From Kordia jejudonensis (GTDB taxonomy: Bacteria; Bacteroidota; Bacteroidia; Flavobacteriales; Flavobacteriaceae): a stretch of 41,179 nt of DNA. Made by a program: the position numbers and the translations under genes. The notes below the pieces were generated by a model. It was not told the origin of the DNA and searched no databases. It saw nothing but the letters and a program-made list of their open reading frames with translations. Location: positions 1 to 41,179 of the forward strand of contig NZ_LBMG01000051.1 of the NCBI RefSeq assembly GCF_001005315.1. The letters are read 5' to 3'. Shown here piece after piece: positions 1 to 8,758 of the stretch; within the stretch, counting starts at the first letter, position 1, and every line of letters starts with the position of its first letter.

Positions 1-540
1 TTCGCCAATTCCATATACTTTTCTGAGTTCTGCAACTGTTGCCAGATTGATGTCTATTTTTTTAACGGCTACTGCTTCTTTTTTAGAATATCCAGTTGAA
101 GTATTTGGATACTTTTTCTTCTTTTTAGTGACCCATTCGGGGAATTTAAAATACGGTTGTAGTTTGTTGAGTAATGAATCTGAAACCTTCGTTACGCCTT
201 GAAATTCTTTCGCAGAGTTAACATATTTATTGGTTTCCCGAAACTTGTGTAATCGGTCAATTTCTGCCGTAGACATTCCCAACGTAAAACCCTTATAATC
301 GGAAATAAAGTTTGGATTGAACGGATAAATTTTAGGTTGCTTCTCTAACAATGCAATTGCCTTTAACGAATCAATATGTTCTTGATAAGCTATAAGTTGA
401 TGGTCTGTAAAAGGTACTGTCGTCGTCGTGGGATTTGTGTAAAAGTAGATTCCTTGTGCAATAAAAATTAGGAATAATATACACAAAATCCCACTCCGTT
501 CTGCTGTTGCAAATTTGAAGTGAGATTTGATATTTTTCAT
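1..540 (-). CDS. Helix-hairpin-helix domain protein, 3' end cut by the window
   Basis: The reading frame is open from an ATG at 540 to the window edge, giving 180 residues with no stop, so the C-terminus is missing. The N-terminus is basic, followed by one hydrophobic segment (about residues 18-32, rich in I, L and F), suggesting a membrane-anchored protein. The last visible residues, DINLATVAELRKVYGIGE, match the start of a ComEA-type helix-hairpin-helix DNA-binding motif (xINxAxxxEL...GIG). Proteins of this build, with one membrane anchor and C-terminal HhH repeats, are common in Flavobacteriaceae and are usually annotated only by domain. A role in DNA binding at the membrane is inferred from the motif. 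The rest of the HhH repeats should lie beyond the left edge. Confidence 0.8.
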   Translation of the reverse strand, partial: MKNIKSHFKFATAERSGILCILFLIFIAQGIYFYTNPTTTTVPFTDHQLIAYQEHIDSLKAIALLEKQPKIYPFNPNFISDYKGFTLGMSTAEIDRLHKFRETNKYVNSAKEFQGVTKVSDSLLNKLQPYFKFPEWVTKKKKKYPNTSTGYSKKEAVAVKKIDINLATVAELRKVYGIGE

Positions 541-618
541 GTTTCGATTGTTTTAGATGAATCGTTACATGAGTATTTTTGGGTTTATTATTCTATAATC
601 AAAAAGTGATTTTTATGA

Positions 619-2208
619 TTATTTTCCTTTGATAGCGTTCATATATCGTGTGAGTTCTTCTTTTACTTTTGGCGCTAATAATACCAATCCAATCATGTTT
701 GGAACCATCATCGCAAATATCATGGCATCTGAGAATCCAATTACAGATCCTAAACTTGCCGCTGCACCAACAATTACGAACAAACAGAATACAATTTTAT
801 ACGTATACTCTGCTCTTTTACTTCTTCCAAAAAGGTATGCCCAACCTTGGAAACCGTAATACGACCATGAAATCATTGTACTAAATGCAAATAATACTAC
901 GGCAACTGTTAATACATATGGGAACCAACTGATAACACTACCAAATGCTCCTGAAGTCATTAAAATAGCTTCTGCATCATTTGAAGGTCCACCACCAGCA
1001 GCTAAAGCTCCTGTAATGATTAATACGAGTGCTGTCATTGTACATACAACTACAGTATCAATAAATGGTTCTAATAAAGCCACCATTCCTTCACTTGCTG
1101 CATATTTTGTTTTTACTGCTGAATGCGCAATTGATGACGATCCAATACCTGCTTCATTAGAAAATGCTGCACGTCTAAATCCTTGAATTAACACACCAAT
1201 AGCACCACCGGCAATTCCTTCAGGGCTAAATGCTCCATTGAATATTTGTGCAAATGCATCGCCTACCATTCCAATATTTGCAAAGATTACAAATAAAGAA
1301 GCAGCAACGTAAATAACCACCATAAATGGTACAATTTTGTCTGTTACTTTGGCAATTTTCTTAATTCCACCAATAATTACAATACCTACTAAAATAGACA
1401 TTACTAAACCGAACAACCATCCTTTTCCGTGTAGAATCGATGCATCTCCTCCAGTAATATTTTCAACTAATTGAAAAGCTTGATTTACTTGGAACATGTT
1501 TCCACCACCAAATGAACCTCCAATTACGAAGATGGCAAATAATACTGCCAATACTTTTCCTAAGCCTTCTAAACCTTTAGACTTTAATCCTTTTGTAAGG
1601 TAGTACATTGGTCCACCATATACAGTTCCATCTTCTCCAATATCTCTGTATTTTACACCAAGTGTACATTCTACAAATTTAGATGCCATTCCTAATAATC
1701 CTGCAATGATCATCCAAAACGTTGCTCCTGCACCACCAATAGATACAGCAATAGCAACACCTGCAATGTTTCCTAAACCAACTGTTGCCGATAAGGCAGC
1801 CGTTAAAGCTTGGAAATGCGAAACTTCTCCTTCATGACCTTCAATAGCAATAGTTTCGATAGCATCGCCACCAGGCGTAGCATCTCCTGCTCCTACCATA
1901 GATTCATGATGATCAATATCGTCATATTTTCCTCTTACAATATTTACAGATGTAAAGAAACCTCTAAAGTTGATAAACTTAAAGTAAAATGTAAAGTACA
2001 AGGCTCCAAGAATTAATGGAAATAATACCCAAAATACTTTAATGTCATCTGTAAATGGAATTTGATAAAAGATAAAACTCACAAACCAGCCTGTCGCCCA
2101 GCCAAACCATGCATCGATTTGTTGATCGAGTCCTTTTTCGGCGACTTCTTGTCCAAAAGTTAGTATGGGTAATAAGATTGTAAATAATGATAGAAGATAT
2201 TTCTTCAT
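619..2208 (-). CDS. Sodium:alanine/amino acid symporter, AGCS family
   Basis: This 529-residue protein has an N-terminal hydrophobic stretch that may be a signal peptide (residues 1-20, ending FGQ) and about ten further membrane segments. The AGCS signatures are present: GLGNIAGVA at residues 144-152, and a later stretch RRAAFSNEAGIGSSSIAH. Family members import alanine or glycine together with sodium through the inner membrane. The residue 90-130 loop, rich in D, E and H, is longer than in the E. coli family members I know and is typical of Bacteroidota copies. The start at 2208 is the only ATG before the hydrophobic N-terminus. It is separated by 78 bases from the upstream partial gene's start and is probably transcribed alone. 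Substrate is inferred from the family only. Confidence 0.92.
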   Translation of the reverse strand: MKKYLLSLFTILLPILTFGQEVAEKGLDQQIDAWFGWATGWFVSFIFYQIPFTDDIKVFWVLFPLILGALYFTFYFKFINFRGFFTSVNIVRGKYDDIDHHESMVGAGDATPGGDAIETIAIEGHEGEVSHFQALTAALSATVGLGNIAGVAIAVSIGGAGATFWMIIAGLLGMASKFVECTLGVKYRDIGEDGTVYGGPMYYLTKGLKSKGLEGLGKVLAVLFAIFVIGGSFGGGNMFQVNQAFQLVENITGGDASILHGKGWLFGLVMSILVGIVIIGGIKKIAKVTDKIVPFMVVIYVAASLFVIFANIGMVGDAFAQIFNGAFSPEGIAGGAIGVLIQGFRRAAFSNEAGIGSSSIAHSAVKTKYAASEGMVALLEPFIDTVVVCTMTALVLIITGALAAGGGPSNDAEAILMTSGAFGSVISWFPYVLTVAVVLFAFSTMISWSYYGFQGWAYLFGRSKRAEYTYKIVFCLFVIVGAAASLGSVIGFSDAMIFAMMVPNMIGLVLLAPKVKEELTRYMNAIKGK

Positions 2209-2323
2209 GATATAGTCTCAGTTAGTTAATATTTATTGTGTCCAATTTTATAAGCTAGCAAGATGCTAAAAAAAAATTGCTTAATCAAGTTTTAGCGCGT
2301 TAAATAAGATTTTTCGACACTTT

Positions 2324-3331
2324 CTATAAGTCGTATTTTTCTTTTAGTAATTCTATTTGTTCAGGACGACCTAACACAATTATTTTAGATTCTTTGGCGA
2401 GTTTTAGTTCTGCTTCAGGATTGATAATATATTCGCCATCAGGTGTTTTGTAACCAATTACAGTACAACCTGTTTCTCTTCGAAGATCCAATTCTTTGAG
2501 CGTGATTTCTTTTCCAGAAGTTGCCAAATCTTCCATTTTTATTTCCTCTACATTCGTAGTGTTATCGCCACTTATGGAAAGATTATCTATAAATTCTACC
2601 AAATCAGGAACTACTACTAAAGACGCCATATGTTCGCCGCCTATTTTGTCAGGCATAATCACATTGTCTGCTCCTGCAAGTTTTAGTTTTTTGTATGATG
2701 TTTCTTCCGAAGCTCTGCTGATAATCAGTAATTTTTCATTGATCTGACGTGCTGACAATACCACAAATAAATTATCTGCATCACTCGGAAGTGCGGTAAT
2801 TAAACATTTTGCCTGTTCTATTCCAGCTCTCATTAACACTTCATCTTCACTGGCATTTCCTTCTACAAAGTATCCATCAAAATCCTCATAACGCTCAATG
2901 ATGTCTCTATCCATTTCAATGATTACGAATTCTTGATTGTGTACAATTAATTTTTCAGCGGCTTGCTTTCCATTTCGTCCAAATCCACAAATAATGATAT
3001 GATTTTCCATGCGCTTAATTTTTTTTAGAGTCGTACGTTTTATGATATTTTTTAAAGAACTTCTACTGAGTATGTACTCGGTTATAACCGAAATAGCATA
3101 TGCAAATACAAAAACACTGATAATGATTAAGAATATAGTGAATATCTTTCCATTGTCATCCAAAGAAACTGTTTCTTCAAATCCAACGGTAGTGATCGTG
3201 ATGATCGTCATGTACAAAGAATCTATCCAACTTGCATTGGACACCAATCTAAAACCTAGGGTTCCGACAACCAATACGAAGATGAGAAGAAATAAAGCTA
3301 GGTAAAATTTCGACTTGAAAAATCTATACAT
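2324..3331 (-). CDS. Potassium channel with TrkA-N/RCK regulatory domain
   Basis: This 335-residue protein has two membrane helices (about residues 9-28 and 62-85) flanking a pore loop with the selectivity filter TTVGF at residues 47-51. The cytoplasmic part is a Rossmann-type RCK (TrkA-N) domain starting near residue 110, with the nucleotide-binding motif GFGRNG and an acidic residue ending the second strand (VIEMDRD). A TrkA-C-like domain lies at about 260-335. This is the standard two-TM plus RCK layout of MthK-type potassium channels, which assemble as tetramers in the inner membrane. Only 7 bases separate it from the PspC-domain gene upstream on the same strand, so the two are probably one transcript. 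Potassium selectivity is inferred from the filter; VGF in place of VGY or VGD is a tolerated variant. Confidence 0.92.
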   Translation of the reverse strand: MYRFFKSKFYLALFLLIFVLVVGTLGFRLVSNASWIDSLYMTIITITTVGFEETVSLDDNGKIFTIFLIIISVFVFAYAISVITEYILSRSSLKNIIKRTTLKKIKRMENHIIICGFGRNGKQAAEKLIVHNQEFVIIEMDRDIIERYEDFDGYFVEGNASEDEVLMRAGIEQAKCLITALPSDADNLFVVLSARQINEKLLIISRASEETSYKKLKLAGADNVIMPDKIGGEHMASLVVVPDLVEFIDNLSISGDNTTNVEEIKMEDLATSGKEITLKELDLRRETGCTVIGYKTPDGEYIINPEAELKLAKESKIIVLGRPEQIELLKEKYDL

Positions 3332-3338
3332 AATTCAA

Positions 3339-3566
3339 TTATAAGTCAAATACTGAAGTTCGTTTGGTGTAAATTAAGTCTTTTAATCGCAATATAAATG
3401 CCAACGTAAGGTACAAGCCAAAACTCACACCCAAAGTAGCGAAGGTTACATAGACAAAAAATAAGCGTACGTTTTTTGCGCGCATTCCTAAACGTTCTGC
3501 CAATCGCGACAGGACACCAAAACCGTGTTTCTCAAAAAAGTATCGTAATTTATAGATGAATTTCAT
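3339..3566 (-). CDS. Small PspC-domain membrane protein
   Basis: This 75-residue protein carries a PspC-like core: an N-terminal amphipathic stretch, RLAERLGMRAKNVRLFFVY, then a hydrophobic helix through about residue 60. PspC domains in proteobacteria act in the membrane-stress phage-shock response. Stand-alone short copies in Flavobacteriaceae have no defined function. The gene lies just upstream of the potassium channel gene and is likely co-transcribed with it, so a link to membrane-potential or envelope stress is possible, but this is inference from position. The ATG at 3566 directly precedes the conserved core. Confidence 0.8.
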   Translation of the reverse strand: MKFIYKLRYFFEKHGFGVLSRLAERLGMRAKNVRLFFVYVTFATLGVSFGLYLTLAFILRLKDLIYTKRTSVFDL

Positions 3567-3643
3567 TTGTATTGCGTGTTTTACACATGTACTGCAAGAT
3601 AAAGTTTTTTACAGAAACACTTCTTATCTTTTTTAAAAAGATA

Positions 3644-4924
3644 TTACGATTGTAGCAATGCATTTCCAGTAACACATTGCAAACATTTCTGAATATCACA
3701 GTAGTTTTTCTTTAATTCTAACAATGCTTGTGTTTGCAACGCATTTTCGATGGAAATTTCTGTTGCTGCAAATTTTTGAATGATCGTATTTTTTTCAGGT
3801 TGAATCATTGTTAGCAACTCCAAAATAGACTCAATAGGCGATTTTCCAAGGTATTTTTCATAACAATATTTTAAAGGCAATATGGTATTAATCAACAACA
3901 CATCTATAAAGTTTTTTGAAACTACTTTTTTTCGTTTGGGCGAACTTTTGTCAAACGTGTAATGCGTTTCCCAAAAAGTGGATGTTGGCACTTGCAATAA
4001 AGAATATATTTCAGTTAATGAAATGGACGCTATTAACTTTGAAAATAAAGCAGCTTCACGATGGTATAAAGTTGCCAATTGTGAAACGCGAATCGTTGGA
4101 AAATTTGCAGGTCGTGTTCTAAAAAATTGTATCGAAATGTGCGGATTTTTTTGATACTTAAATTTGTTTGCAATGTATTGAAATTCACGCTGTAAGTTTT
4201 CATGATAAACTTCCTGAGTATCTTCTTGCAGCAGCAATCCAAAACTACCAAATAGAAATGCTTCGAGCGAAATTTGATGGCTACGAAGCTTCCGAATGAT
4301 TGAAAAATCAATGGTTTTTGAAGCGTTTAGGAATGCTTCACTATTCAATTTCAATCCGAAACCTTTTGCCAATAATTGAAACAAAACAGCTTCCCAATCG
4401 TAGTTTGTTTCTTTAACCAGTGTTTCTATTTCTGAGGCTTTTCGCGCCAAGCGTTCTATATATAAACGTTCGATCCAATTGCTAAATTGAAATTCTGATA
4501 CCGCAGGAAAATCAGTTTCACAGTTAATCCACTTTTTTGGCGAATTGAGCAATTGTAGATATGCATGTGTTTGTGACAATTCCGTATATTTTTTTAGTTC
4601 TAATGTGGGCACAACAGAATTATCTTTGCGGTAAATGTCCATATCGTAATTCCAAACAACATGCAAAATGACGCTGTCATAATTTTTATCTTTTTCGTGA
4701 TGATGTACAAACCAATCGGAAGCATTTACGTGCATTTCTACGTTTCCTGCCCAAAGTTGATTTCCTATGTGAATTTTCGCATTAAAAAAATCTGGACCTG
4801 CATACATATTTCGGGTTCCCAAACTTAAAATTTGAATGGTTTCGCCTTGTGCTGTTTCTAATTTTTGAAGTTGAAGTTTACTAAATTCCCAGAGGTAGTA
4901 TAAAAAATCTTCGCGTACTTTCAT
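3644..4924 (-). CDS. DUF2851 family protein
   Basis: This is a 426-residue soluble protein without signal peptide or membrane segment. The N-terminal part, with FLYYLWEFSKLQ, LGTRNMYAGPDFFNAKI and GNVEMHVNASDW, is the signature of DUF2851, a family found mostly in Bacteroidota. The function is unknown. The conserved N-terminal block (G-PDF--A-I, W-GNVE-H---SDW, H--D--Y--VILHVV) has the look of a nuclease-fold core with conserved D, E and H residues, but I cannot assign activity. It stands apart from the PspC gene by 77 bases and may be transcribed separately. The start at 4924 fits the usual MKxxEDFLxYLW beginning. Confidence 0.88.
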   Translation of the reverse strand: MKVREDFLYYLWEFSKLQLQKLETAQGETIQILSLGTRNMYAGPDFFNAKIHIGNQLWAGNVEMHVNASDWFVHHHEKDKNYDSVILHVVWNYDMDIYRKDNSVVPTLELKKYTELSQTHAYLQLLNSPKKWINCETDFPAVSEFQFSNWIERLYIERLARKASEIETLVKETNYDWEAVLFQLLAKGFGLKLNSEAFLNASKTIDFSIIRKLRSHQISLEAFLFGSFGLLLQEDTQEVYHENLQREFQYIANKFKYQKNPHISIQFFRTRPANFPTIRVSQLATLYHREAALFSKLIASISLTEIYSLLQVPTSTFWETHYTFDKSSPKRKKVVSKNFIDVLLINTILPLKYCYEKYLGKSPIESILELLTMIQPEKNTIIQKFAATEISIENALQTQALLELKKNYCDIQKCLQCVTGNALLQS

Positions 4925-5076
4925 ATTGACAATTATTAATGATTAATAATTTCAATGAGGAGAGAGATTTAGTATTCTTTTGTAAGATTATTAATGTAAA
5001 AATACACTTTTTTATATTTTTTTCATACATTGTATCTAACATTTTTGAAAACCTACTTTAGTCTCGAATTTTTTTA

Positions 5077-5937
5077 ATGAACTTCCCTAGCAAGTCTATT
5101 TTTATAGTTATTTTCCCAATCATGGCATTGATAGCTTTGGCAGATGGTATGATACATCTGTTTAAAGGTGCATTTTCAATACAACATTTTGGACATTTTA
5201 TTACTGCGGGAAGTATTGTTTTTTTCTTCGCTAAAATTTTTATAAAACCAATTCCGCGAACAGATACGGTTTTAAAAAGCTACACATTTTTGGTATTTTT
5301 GGGCTGTATTTCCAGTTTTATATCGGGAAATTTGATTGGAGAAATTCATCTAACGTGCACAATTTTAAATTTCACACTTGTATTGGGCTGGGTTACCTAT
5401 TTGGTTTGGTATTCGTATTTTCAGCATAGAAATGAAGAAGAAAATCACCTCCTAAATATTGGAAATAAGCTTCCATTATTAACGTTTGAAAATGCGCAAG
5501 GTGCTGTAGTTACAAGCGATCGTTTTGCGGGCACGCCCAGTATTTTTATGTTTTACAGAGGGAATTGGTGTCCGTTTTGCATGGCACAAATTCAAGAAAT
5601 GGTCGACAATCATAAAGAACTTAGTGATAGAAATATCAATACCATTTTTATAAGTTCGCAACCACATAATTTTAGCAAAAAACTAACGGAAAAGCATTCT
5701 TTAGACTTTCAATTTTTAGTTGATGTTGAACATAAAGTTTCAAAGCAATTGCATATTTTCGATGAAAATGGATTGCCATTTGGATTCCAAATTTTTGGAT
5801 TTTCATCTGACACAACACTGCCAACCGTAATTATTACCGATGCTGAAGAAAAGATTATTTACACCAATCAAACAGATCATTACAGAACTAGGCCAACGCC
5901 TTCTGAATTGCTCAAAGTGATTGATGTAAATAGTTAA
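5077..5937 (+). CDS. Membrane-anchored peroxiredoxin-like (AhpC/TSA) protein
   Basis: The protein has 286 residues. Residues 1-115 contain about four hydrophobic segments (near 8-24, 40-56, 70-86 and 95-114), so it is anchored in the inner membrane. From about residue 127 a redoxin domain follows, with GNKLPLLTFENAQG and the active site FYRGNWCPFC (Cys165 and Cys168). The WCPFC sequence is typical of the AhpC/TSA-like group that reduces peroxides or protein thiols. Fusion of this domain to a membrane module is seen in some Bacteroidota; whether the domain faces cytoplasm or periplasm is not clear from the sequence. The gene is convergent with the rhodanese gene ending 4 bases downstream. Its neighbours, two rhodaneses and two thioredoxins, suggest thiol or sulfur metabolism. 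Confidence 0.82.
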   Translation: MNFPSKSIFIVIFPIMALIALADGMIHLFKGAFSIQHFGHFITAGSIVFFFAKIFIKPIPRTDTVLKSYTFLVFLGCISSFISGNLIGEIHLTCTILNFTLVLGWVTYLVWYSYFQHRNEEENHLLNIGNKLPLLTFENAQGAVVTSDRFAGTPSIFMFYRGNWCPFCMAQIQEMVDNHKELSDRNINTIFISSQPHNFSKKLTEKHSLDFQFLVDVEHKVSKQLHIFDENGLPFGFQIFGFSSDTTLPTVIITDAEEKIIYTNQTDHYRTRPTPSELLKVIDVNS

Positions 5938-5941
5938 AAAG

Positions 5942-6337
5942 TTATTCTACTGTGTAATTTTCTGCTTTCCAAGCTTTGATTCCGCCTTCCACATTGTAGC
6001 ATTTTGTATATCCCAACTCGCGAAGTTTCACAACGGCTTTTGCACTTCTGCCGCCGCCTTTGCAATACACATAAACAGTTTCATCTTTTGAAATTTTTGA
6101 CGTAGCTTTTGCTATAAAATCATCTTCAAAAAAATCAGCTTCCAATGCGTTTTCTGTTATTTTTCCCTGCGCAATTTCTTTAGGTGTTCGCACGTCTAAA
6201 ACGGTAATTTGTTCGTTTTCCAATAACTCGTGAAGTTGTGCAACCGACACGTTATTTTCTTTAGGTCCATTGGAACATCCAAAAAATGACAATATAGAAG
6301 CTAAAAAGACTGAAAACATAAGCTTTGAAAGTTTCAT
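5942..6337 (-). CDS. Rhodanese-like lipoprotein
   Basis: This is a 131-residue protein with a lipoprotein signal (residues 1-20, Cys21 in SFFGCS), so it is probably exported and lipid-anchored. The remainder is a single rhodanese domain with the active-site loop YCKGGGRSAKA, catalytic Cys92. The CxGGxR loop resembles thiosulfate:cyanide sulfurtransferase-like single-domain proteins. It lies 10 bases downstream of the second rhodanese gene on the same strand, so the pair is most likely co-transcribed: one copy outside the cytoplasmic membrane, one inside. Sulfur carrier or detoxification roles are inferred from the family. Confidence 0.88.
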   Translation of the reverse strand: MKLSKLMFSVFLASILSFFGCSNGPKENNVSVAQLHELLENEQITVLDVRTPKEIAQGKITENALEADFFEDDFIAKATSKISKDETVYVYCKGGGRSAKAVVKLRELGYTKCYNVEGGIKAWKAENYTVE

Positions 6338-6347
6338 AAAAGTAGTT

Positions 6348-6659
6348 TTAGTTTGTAGTATCGCCTTCCCATTCTGAAAATCCGCCCATTAAGTTGTACG
6401 TGTTTTCAAAACCTAAACTGTTCATCACAGCACATGCTTGTCCGCTTCGTCCGCCTGAACGACAGTATATATAGAAGTTTTTAGACTTGTCTAGTTTTTG
6501 AACTTCATCCATAAAACCTTGTCCTAAAAAGATATCAATATGTTTTGCATTTGGAATGTATCCTTCGTCTACTTCGTCTTGTGTACGAACATCAAGGATT
6601 ACTGCATTTGTATCATTTGCAAGTTGTTCTTGCCATTCTTGCTGTGTTAAATCTGCCAT
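6348..6659 (-). CDS. Cytoplasmic rhodanese-like protein
   Basis: This 103-residue single rhodanese domain lacks a signal peptide. The substrate-side motif ILDVRTQDEVDEGYIPNA is at residues 21-38 and the catalytic loop YCRSGGRSGQA has Cys66. Single-domain rhodaneses transfer sulfane sulfur between small thiols and proteins. It is the first gene of a two-gene unit with the lipoprotein rhodanese downstream. Its upstream side is the 1.3 kb block of heptanucleotide repeats, so its promoter must lie in or next to that block. Confidence 0.9.
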   Translation of the reverse strand: MADLTQQEWQEQLANDTNAVILDVRTQDEVDEGYIPNAKHIDIFLGQGFMDEVQKLDKSKNFYIYCRSGGRSGQACAVMNSLGFENTYNLMGGFSEWEGDTTN

Positions 6660-7950
6660 AGCTTTTGTAAATAGTTGTTTATTGTTTGTTATTCGTTATT
6701 CGTTATTCGAAAATACTACTTGGTTCTTGGGTCTTGGTTCAAAGTTCAAGGTTCAAGGTTCAAAGTTAAAGGTTCAAGGTTCAAGGTTCAAGGTTCAAGG
6801 TTCAAGGTTCAAATTTAGATGATTTTAAACTTCGATATTTATTGTTTGTTATTCGATATTCGTTATTTGTTGAGTTGTTGAATGAAACACTTTTACATTT
6901 AGCATTTAGTGTTTAACATTTTTAATTTCTTTATTCGTTATTCGAAAATACTAATTGGGTCTTGGGTCTTGGGTCTTTGGTCTAGGTTCAAGGTTCAAGG
7001 TTCAAGATTCAAGGTTCAAGGTTCAAGGTTCAAGGTTCAAGGTTCAAGGTTCAAGGTTCAAAATTTAGATGATTTTAAACTTCAATATTCATTGTTTGTT
7101 ATTCGATATTCGTTATTTGTTGATTTGTTGAATGAAACACTTTTACATTTTACATTTAGTGTTTTACATTTTTGATTTCGTTGTTTGTTGTTCGTTATTC
7201 GTTATTCGTTATTCGTTATTCGAAAATACTAATTGGTCTTGGGTCTTTGGTCTTTGGTCTTGGGTCTTGGGTCTTGGTTCAAGGTTCAAATTTAGATGAT
7301 TTTAAACTTCGATATTCATTATTTGTTATTCGATATTAGCTATTTGTTGATTTGTTGATTTGTTGATTTGTTGAATGAAACACTTTTACATTTTACATTT
7401 AGTGTTTTACGTTTTTGATTTCTTTGTTCGTTATTCTAAAATACTAATTGGTCTTGGGTCTTGGGTCTTGGGTCTTGGGTCAAAGTTCAAAGTTCAAAGT
7501 TCAAAATTTAGATGATTTTAAACTTCGATATTTATTGTTTGTTATTCGATATTCGTTATTTGTTGAGTTGTTGAATTGTTGAATTGTTGAATTGTTGAAT
7601 GAAAGAAACACTTTTACATTTTACATTTAGTGTTTTACATTTTTAATTTCTTTGTTCGTTGTTTGTTATTCATCATTCGTTATTCATCATTCGTTATTCG
7701 AAAATACTAATTGGTCTTGGGTCTTTGGTCTTGGTTCAAGGTTCAAGGTTCAAGGTTCAAAGTTCAAAGTTCAAAGTTCAAATTTAGATGATTTTAAACT
7801 TCGATATTTATTGTTTGTTATTCGATATTCGTTATTTGTTGAGTTGTTGAATGAAAGAAATACTTTTACATTTTACATTTTGTGTTTTACATTTTTAATT
7901 TCTTTATTCGTTGTTTTATTTTCAAAGTTAAACTTTTTCAGAATATTTCT
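6660..7950. repeat. Five-unit composite array of heptanucleotide tandem repeats
   Basis: This 1.3 kb intergenic block has no credible gene. It is built of about five units of 215-280 bases, each marked by AAAATACT (near 6711, 6945, 7223, 7438 and 7701). Each unit has the same order: copies of TTATTCG, then AAAATACT, copies of GGGTCTT, copies of GGTTCAA or AGTTCAA, a constant block around GATGATTTTAAACTTC, more TTATTCG/TTGTTGA-type copies, and a block with TACATTT copies. By eye the GGTTCAA-type copy numbers in the units are about 11, 11, 2, 3 and 7. The heptamer period gives open frames with a 7-residue peptide period, which I treat as artefacts. The layout resembles the heptameric STRR repeats of cyanobacteria. 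Confidence 0.9.
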
Positions 7951-7955
7951 TCCAT

Positions 7956-7988
7956 AAAAAAACCGAAGTTGAACACTTCGGTTTTTTT
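7956..7988 (-). terminator. Rho-independent terminator, bidirectional
   Basis: A 7-bp stem CCGAAGT/ACTTCGG with a 5-base loop is flanked by seven A on the left and seven T on the right, so it can act in both directions. On the minus strand it lies 87 bases after the stop of the thioredoxin lipoprotein gene and should end that transcript before the repeat block. Confidence 0.85.
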
Positions 7989-8074
7989 GTAGGCAAAAGT
8001 TATGCCTTTGTTATTTTTAAGACAATACATTCAATTTTCAAATTATCAAATTGAATCATTCTCAAATTAAGTAC

Positions 8075-8749
8075 TTATACTTTAATGGAGCAACCAATTG
8101 CTTTCGTCGTTTTTACCTCAACTTCTTTTCCTGCCAATAATGCATCAACTGCATCTTCTACATAACGTTTTGTGACTGCAGCAGCATCTTTATGATTGTT
8201 GTCAATAGCGCCAATATATTTTACTTGATTTCCTTTTGGTGTTTTTGCAATTACATACATGTGTGGCGTACGTGTTGCGCCAAATACTGGATATACTTTT
8301 TGTCCATCATCAAAAATATATGGAAATGTAAATCCTTTTTCTTTTGCACGTACTTGCATTGCTTCAAAACTATCATCTGGTCGTGCTTCTGGACTATTTG
8401 GATTGATCGCAATTACAGGATATCCTTGACTTGCATACTTCTTGTCGAGTTCAATTAATCTGTCTTCATACGCTACAGAATACGGACACGTGTTGCAAGT
8501 AAATGTGATAATAAATCCTTTAGCGTCTTTGTAATCGGCCATAGAAACCATTTTTCCATCTACATTTTTCAGAGAGAAATCTTTTACGATATCTCCAACT
8601 TGGTAACCGTTTGCTACTTCTTTTTTCGGTGTTGAAACGTTTTCAGCAACCGTTTGTGTTTTTGCGTCTGTAGTATCTTCTTTCTTTTTATCCTTACATG
8701 AAAAGGTCATAAAAAGTATGGCTACTACTGCTAATTTTAGTGTTTTCAT
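8075..8749 (-). CDS. Thioredoxin-family lipoprotein (AhpC/TSA-type redoxin)
   Basis: This 224-residue protein has a lipoprotein signal with Cys18 (MTFSCKD), a charged and T-rich linker to about residue 47, then a redoxin domain. The active site reads FTCNTCPYS, with Cys85 and Cys88, and further down come a YVIAKTPKGNQVKYIGAIDNN block and a C-terminal acidic region. The CxxCPYS type belongs to a Bacteroidota group of extracytoplasmic thioredoxin-like proteins. It lies 9 bases downstream of the TlpA-like gene, so the two form an operon ended by the hairpin at 7956-7988. A role in periplasmic thiol redox balance is inferred. Confidence 0.88.
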   Translation of the reverse strand: MKTLKLAVVAILFMTFSCKDKKKEDTTDAKTQTVAENVSTPKKEVANGYQVGDIVKDFSLKNVDGKMVSMADYKDAKGFIITFTCNTCPYSVAYEDRLIELDKKYASQGYPVIAINPNSPEARPDDSFEAMQVRAKEKGFTFPYIFDDGQKVYPVFGATRTPHMYVIAKTPKGNQVKYIGAIDNNHKDAAAVTKRYVEDAVDALLAGKEVEVKTTKAIGCSIKV

Positions 8750-8758
8750 TTTGCGGGT

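Noticed and set aside
6660-7950. CRISPR array
   Set aside because: The repeats are 7-base units in direct contact without unique spacers, the larger units vary in length, and no cas genes are near.
6556-7957. Open frames of 88-101 residues with repeated FKVQGSR-type sequence
   Set aside because: They translate the GGTTCAA heptamer arrays; a 7-base unit has no stop in this frame, which creates long open frames without coding meaning.
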